Origin: CAYURP01 sp964447175
GTDB taxonomy: Bacteria; Zixibacteria; MSB-5A5; SM23-73-2
Direction: 5' to 3'
Length of the DNA: 64,000 nt
Assembly (NCBI GenBank): GCA_964447175.1
Contig: CAYURP010000012.1
Location: forward strand, 3,162 to 67,161
This document shows, one piece after another, positions 60,907 to 64,000 of the stretch (position 1 is the first letter of the stretch; each line of letters starts with the position of its first letter). The notes under the pieces are model-generated. The model ran no database searches. It was not told the origin of the DNA and was given only the letters and a program-made list of their open reading frames with translations. Position numbers and translations under genes: made by a program.

Positions 60907-61539
60907 CTACCCCCGGGTGTAGTATTTGGTGCCGGTGTGTGGATTTTCTATCTTCTCTAATAGATCTTTTAAGTCCGCCTCATTGTTTAAAAAGTCGAAA
61001 TTATCCGTGTTTATCACCAGAAGAGGTGTCTCTTTATAATGGAAGAAGTATCGGTTATAGGCTTCATTTAAATCCAGAAGATAGTTAAGCTCAATATCCT
61101 TTTCGTATTCCTTCCCCCTCTGTTTTATTTTTTGAAAAAGCTTCTCCGGTGTGCTCTGGAGATAGATTACCAGATCGGGTCTGGGTATATTCCTTTCCAG
61201 ATATGAAATCAATTTCACGTAAAGATGAAATTCCTTCTCATCCAGAACCACCGAGGCGAAAATCTTGTCTTTTGCAAAAAGATAATCCGATACGATCCTT
61301 TGAGTAAAAAGATCATATTCTAAAAGCTCCTGTTGTTGTCTGAATCGGGACAAAAGGAAAAATATCTGGGTCTGAAAAGCACGCCTTTCCCGGTCTTTGT
61401 AGAAATCTTTGAGAAAGGGATTGCCCTCGGAATCCTCCAGAATCAACCTGGCTGGTAATCTATCAGCCAGAAGCTCAGCCAAAGCCGTTTTCCCCACACC
61501 TATTAACCCTTCGATTACTATATAATTGTTCTCCTTCAT
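60907..61539 (-). CDS. Deoxynucleoside kinase
   Basis: 210-aa P-loop kinase of the dNK/dGK-dAK family. Walker A is GLIGVGKTALAE (residues about 10-21), the substrate-binding QTQIFFLLSRFRQQ and the Arg-rich lid PRPDLVIYLQSTPEKLFQKIKQRG follow in separate parts. It phosphorylates a deoxynucleoside for salvage; the specificity (dA, dG or dC) cannot be read. It lies between folK and panB, with seven bases to folK. Confidence 0.9.
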   Translation of the reverse strand: MKENNYIVIEGLIGVGKTALAELLADRLPARLILEDSEGNPFLKDFYKDRERRAFQTQIFFLLSRFRQQQELLEYDLFTQRIVSDYLFAKDKIFASVVLDEKEFHLYVKLISYLERNIPRPDLVIYLQSTPEKLFQKIKQRGKEYEKDIELNYLLDLNEAYNRYFFHYKETPLLVINTDNFDFLNNEADLKDLLEKIENPHTGTKYYTRG

Positions 61540-61545
61540 ATTATT

Positions 61546-62046
61546 TCAATTCCTGAAAAGCTCAACCTTTGAATCTTGCTTTAAATTCTTTAGCAACTCA
61601 GAGATGGTCTGTTGCTTCAGGGGATGGATTTTATCCTTTGCGATTTCAGCTAAAGGGATTAATACGAATTTTCGGAGATGCATCTGAGGATGGGGTAAGG
61701 TTAACTCAGAGGAATTGATAATTTGTTCATCATAAAGCAGAAGATCCAGGTCGATGTTTCTGGGTCCCCATTTCTTCTCCCTTTTTCGTCCCATTTTCCT
61801 CTCAATGTCCTGAAGAAAACGGAGCAGCTCAAAGGGGGAAATTGCCGTTTCAACCTCCAGCACCATATTCAAAAAAAGGGGCTGGTCATTTATGCCCACA
61901 GGTTCTGTTTGATAGACAGAGGAGCGTTTTAATACTTTAACCATAGAACTTTTTTCAACCAGCTCCATAGCTTTATTCAGATTACCCATTTTGTCTTTTA
62001 AGTTTGAACCCAATCCTATAAATGCTATAGACAAAGGTATCCTCAA
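61546..62046 (-). CDS. folK: Hydroxymethyl-dihydropterin pyrophosphokinase
   Basis: 166 aa. It transfers pyrophosphate from ATP to the pterin in folate synthesis. GLGSNLKDKMGNLNKAM, VYQTEPVG, RKMGRKREKKWGPRNIDLDLLLYD and LPHPQMHLRKFVLIPL are the complete set of family motifs, with the metal-binding Asp pair in DLDLLLYD. It follows folB by 15 bases. Confidence 0.97.
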   Translation of the reverse strand: MRIPLSIAFIGLGSNLKDKMGNLNKAMELVEKSSMVKVLKRSSVYQTEPVGINDQPLFLNMVLEVETAISPFELLRFLQDIERKMGRKREKKWGPRNIDLDLLLYDEQIINSSELTLPHPQMHLRKFVLIPLAEIAKDKIHPLKQQTISELLKNLKQDSKVELFRN

Positions 62047-62060
62047 ATCTCAAGTTTATC

Positions 62061-62417
62061 CTAACTTTTTCTTTTTACCTCCACCTCGATATCGTCCAGA
62101 TTACCTGGGATTGGGGGTATTTTCTTTCTCACCCTGATTGTTACGTCTTTTGGTTTGAATTTTTCGATTATCTTATCTGCTAATCTGACCGCAATTGTTT
62201 CCAGAAGGGCGAACCTGTTTTGCATCACCAGGTCCTGAACCATGTTGTAAACCTCAGTATAGTTTATGGTATCCGTAAGCTTATCGGTTTTAGCTGCTTT
62301 ATTCAGATCCACAGAGAGTTCCACGTCCACCTCAAATCTTCTTCCGGTCTGGCGTTCAGCAGAAGAGACTCCGTGAAATCCATAGAAGGTCATGTTATGA
62401 AGTCTAATCGTTCCCAT
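62061..62417 (-). CDS. folB: Dihydroneopterin aldolase
   Basis: 118 aa, tunnelling-fold enzyme that cleaves dihydroneopterin to hydroxymethyl-dihydropterin. MTFYGFHGVSSAERQTGRRF holds the active-site Tyr/His region and the Glu; INYTEVYN and ALLETIAVRLAD follow; the catalytic Lys is in RVRKKIPPIPG. Its first 14 bases overlap the aminotransferase-like gene. Confidence 0.96.
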   Translation of the reverse strand: MGTIRLHNMTFYGFHGVSSAERQTGRRFEVDVELSVDLNKAAKTDKLTDTINYTEVYNMVQDLVMQNRFALLETIAVRLADKIIEKFKPKDVTIRVRKKIPPIPGNLDDIEVEVKRKS

Positions 62418-63615
62418 GCTTTCTCCTTTTTGGTCTGTAGCTTCTCTGCCAGAGATGGGAGTGCATTTTTATACGTTCAACCGCCTCCTTTAATTGGGAG
62501 ACCGGAAAGTTCAATGCCAGCCTTATCCACCCCTCGCCATTTTCCCCGAACTCGGTTCCGGATAAAACCAGAACTCCTGCCTTTCTCAAAAGCATCCGGG
62601 TAAATCCCAGGGAGGAATACTTGGGAGGAACCTTAACCCAGATAAAAGGAGAAGCTTTGGGCTTTCTTGCGTTCCAGTCTATCTGATCAAGATGTTCTAA
62701 GATAAGATCCCTTCTTTTAAGAAATTCAGAATTAACCAGGTTTGAAATCCGAGAATAGTCTTTTAAAGACTCTCTGGCAATTTCTACGGAAAAACTATTG
62801 AGCCCGGAGGTGGAAATCTCTTGTTCCGCTTGTAAAGCTGATATGATATCCCTGTTTCCAACAAAAAATCCCATTCTGATTCCAGGTATGTAGTATACAG
62901 AGGGAAAGTAATGAAACTCCAGTCCAATTTTCTGGGCACCCTTGATCTGCAGAAGACTCAATCCAGTGGATTCATAAGTAATATGATTATAGGAAGCATC
63001 ATTAATCACCAGTACATTATGTTTAGCAGCCTTTCTCACCACCTCTTTGAAAAACTGGAAATCCGCAATAGCGGAGGTGGGATTATGGGGATAGTTCAAA
63101 AAAAGAAGTTTAGCCTGGTTCAATGTCTTATCTGATAATATATTTAAGTTAGGGAGATAGTCATTTCTCTCCAGAAGAGGAACAGTTTCTGATTTACCGC
63201 CAGCCAGGATAGTGGCATTACGATAAATGGGTTCGGAGGGATCAGGAATCAGGGCTAATTCACCCGGATTTAAAAAACTTAAAGCCAGTCCGGTAATTGC
63301 TTCCTTTTTTCCTGACACAATTAGAATTTCAGTAAGAGGATTCAATTTAACCTGGTATTTACTCTCAAACCAGACTGCTATCTCCTTTTTTAAATCCTTT
63401 TGATTCCGGGCTAAAGCTTCACAGGTGACTCTCTGTCTGGAGAAAGAAGGCAAAACAAAGGATTCAATATTCAGATCAGGATTAAAATCTCCTAAATCAA
63501 TTAAATCCACATCCTTTTTTTCAAGTCTTTTCTTGATCCTCTCCCCTTCCACAAGAGATACCGGACCTATCTTCTGCAGCCTTTCGGATTTATCCACAAT
63601 GACTTTTTTTATCAT
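62404..63615 (-). CDS. Aminotransferase-fold protein lacking the catalytic lysine
   Basis: 403 aa, class I/II aminotransferase fold close to the LL-diaminopimelate/AlaC group. Asn178 (NYPHNPTS), Asp206/Tyr209 (NDASYNHITYES), Arg247 (GIRMGF) and the C-terminal carboxylate-binding Arg (EGWIRLALNFP) are kept. The Schiff-base lysine is not: active members read 'EFHSLSKTYNM-x-G-x-R-x-GF', whereas this protein has EFHYFPSVYYIPGIRMGF, with Ser239 at the lysine position. The reading frame is intact and in an operon, so it is probably expressed as a non-transaminating protein. What it does is unknown. Confidence 0.85.
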   Translation of the reverse strand: MIKKVIVDKSERLQKIGPVSLVEGERIKKRLEKKDVDLIDLGDFNPDLNIESFVLPSFSRQRVTCEALARNQKDLKKEIAVWFESKYQVKLNPLTEILIVSGKKEAITGLALSFLNPGELALIPDPSEPIYRNATILAGGKSETVPLLERNDYLPNLNILSDKTLNQAKLLFLNYPHNPTSAIADFQFFKEVVRKAAKHNVLVINDASYNHITYESTGLSLLQIKGAQKIGLEFHYFPSVYYIPGIRMGFFVGNRDIISALQAEQEISTSGLNSFSVEIARESLKDYSRISNLVNSEFLKRRDLILEHLDQIDWNARKPKASPFIWVKVPPKYSSLGFTRMLLRKAGVLVLSGTEFGENGEGWIRLALNFPVSQLKEAVERIKMHSHLWQRSYRPKRRKHGND

Positions 63616-63623
63616 TTTTCCTT

Positions 63624-64000
63624 TTATTCAGGTTTGGGTTTTGAGCTAAATTTGATTTTCTTGAGTTTATCCATCTGTTTTCTGGAGAGTCTATCCACTT
63701 TACCTAAAGAATTTGCAATAAAAAAGACCCGGGCAAAATGCTCCAATCTTTCCAGCTTAAAATAAGCCTCCTCCAACTCCCTGCCCACTGCCAAGACCCC
63801 ATGGTTTTTCAACAATATAGCGTCATGTTTTAAAATAAGTTTTGAAATTGAATCCGAAAGCTCCTGGGTGGATGGAGTTCCATATGAAGCTAAAGGTATT
63901 TTCCCTAAAGAGAGGAAAACTTCCGGTAAAACGTTCTCAGGTAACTCCATCCCAGCCACAGCCAGAGCCGTTCCATAAGGAGGGTGAGCGTGAATAACCG
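63624..64000 (-). CDS. Class II aldolase/adducin-family protein, 5' end cut by the window
   Basis: Only the C-terminal 124 residues are visible; the gene continues beyond 64000. VIHAHPPYGTALAVAG carries the HXH zinc ligands of the fuculose-phosphate aldolase family, and ILLKNHGVLAVG holds the third His region. The tail is basic. Members act as aldolases, epimerases or dehydratases on sugar phosphates; 5-methylthioribulose-1-phosphate dehydratase and fuculose-phosphate aldolase are both possible. It is eight bases upstream of the aminotransferase-like gene. Confidence 0.88.
   Translation of the reverse strand, partial: VIHAHPPYGTALAVAGMELPENVLPEVFLSLGKIPLASYGTPSTQELSDSISKLILKHDAILLKNHGVLAVGRELEEAYFKLERLEHFARVFFIANSLGKVDRLSRKQMDKLKKIKFSSKPKPE

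Noticed and set aside
1..64000. tRNA, rRNA and CRISPR loci
   Set aside because: I looked through all gaps by eye for cloverleaf ends, rRNA signatures and evenly spaced repeats and saw none; a covariance search was not possible.

Overview
The window is from a bacterium of about 42% GC with Gram-negative envelope genes. It carries dapF and murB, TolC/RND efflux, a lipoprotein, Tat and signal peptidase I. A SprA-type outer-membrane giant protein, several secreted proteins ending in dockerin repeats, cohesin-like domains and a dispersed set of palindromic intergenic elements point to the FCB group outside typical Bacteroidetes, such as candidate division Zixibacteria or a relative. That placement is inference from gene content; no rRNA or tRNA gene was seen in the window.

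Layout. 1-8.9 kb (minus strand): dapF, a secreted C39-like cysteine-protease protein with dockerin, a PLP aminotransferase, an Ig-like lipoprotein, a Fis-type regulator and a small DMT/SMR transporter. 9-13.6 kb (minus): a compact ccmABCDEF cytochrome c maturation operon. CcmE has Cys in place of the haem-binding His and no ccmG/H/I is present, the pattern called System I*. 14-19.6 kb (minus): a papain-like secreted protease with dockerin, lepB, and an 11-haem cytochrome c fused to a b-type membrane domain (CbcL-like), a likely client of the ccm operon. 20-28.9 kb (plus): murB, sprA, an M28 peptidase, a ComEA-like protein and coaD. 29-36 kb (plus): a long co-oriented housekeeping run behind a near-consensus promoter: ecfT, truA, transaldolase, purB, psd, pssA, purS, purQ, DUF4321, tatA and an unknown gene. 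36.2-40.1 kb: accessory DNA with clusters of palindromes, a complete IS481-type element whose transposase is frameshifted, and a repetitive secreted fibre-like protein.

40.1-46.5 kb (minus): a TetR-MFP-RND-PG0541-TolC efflux operon with a perfect inverted repeat in front of the repressor gene. 46.6-49.9 kb (minus): recG, a DUF366 protein, a small helical protein and a DUF1844 protein. 50.2-54.2 kb (plus): a large secreted protein with cohesin-like and dockerin-like modules behind a good sigma-70 promoter. 54.5-58.3 kb (minus): rho, rsfS, a LytR_C protein, an exported protein and a single-domain GlmU uridylyltransferase. 58.4-64 kb (minus): cofactor biosynthesis: panD, panC, a four-helix-bundle (S23-type) insertion, panB, a deoxynucleoside kinase, folK, folB, an aminotransferase-fold protein that lacks the catalytic lysine, and a class II aldolase cut by the window edge.

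The most notable signals are: (1) at least 20 short intergenic hairpins headed by GTAG, with unrelated stems but a recurring TTTA/TTCA loop; (2) the Cys-type CcmE next to an 11-haem/b-type fusion; (3) the lysine-less aminotransferase; (4) a probable ATT start codon for truA; (5) a long structured leader before the C39/dockerin gene.
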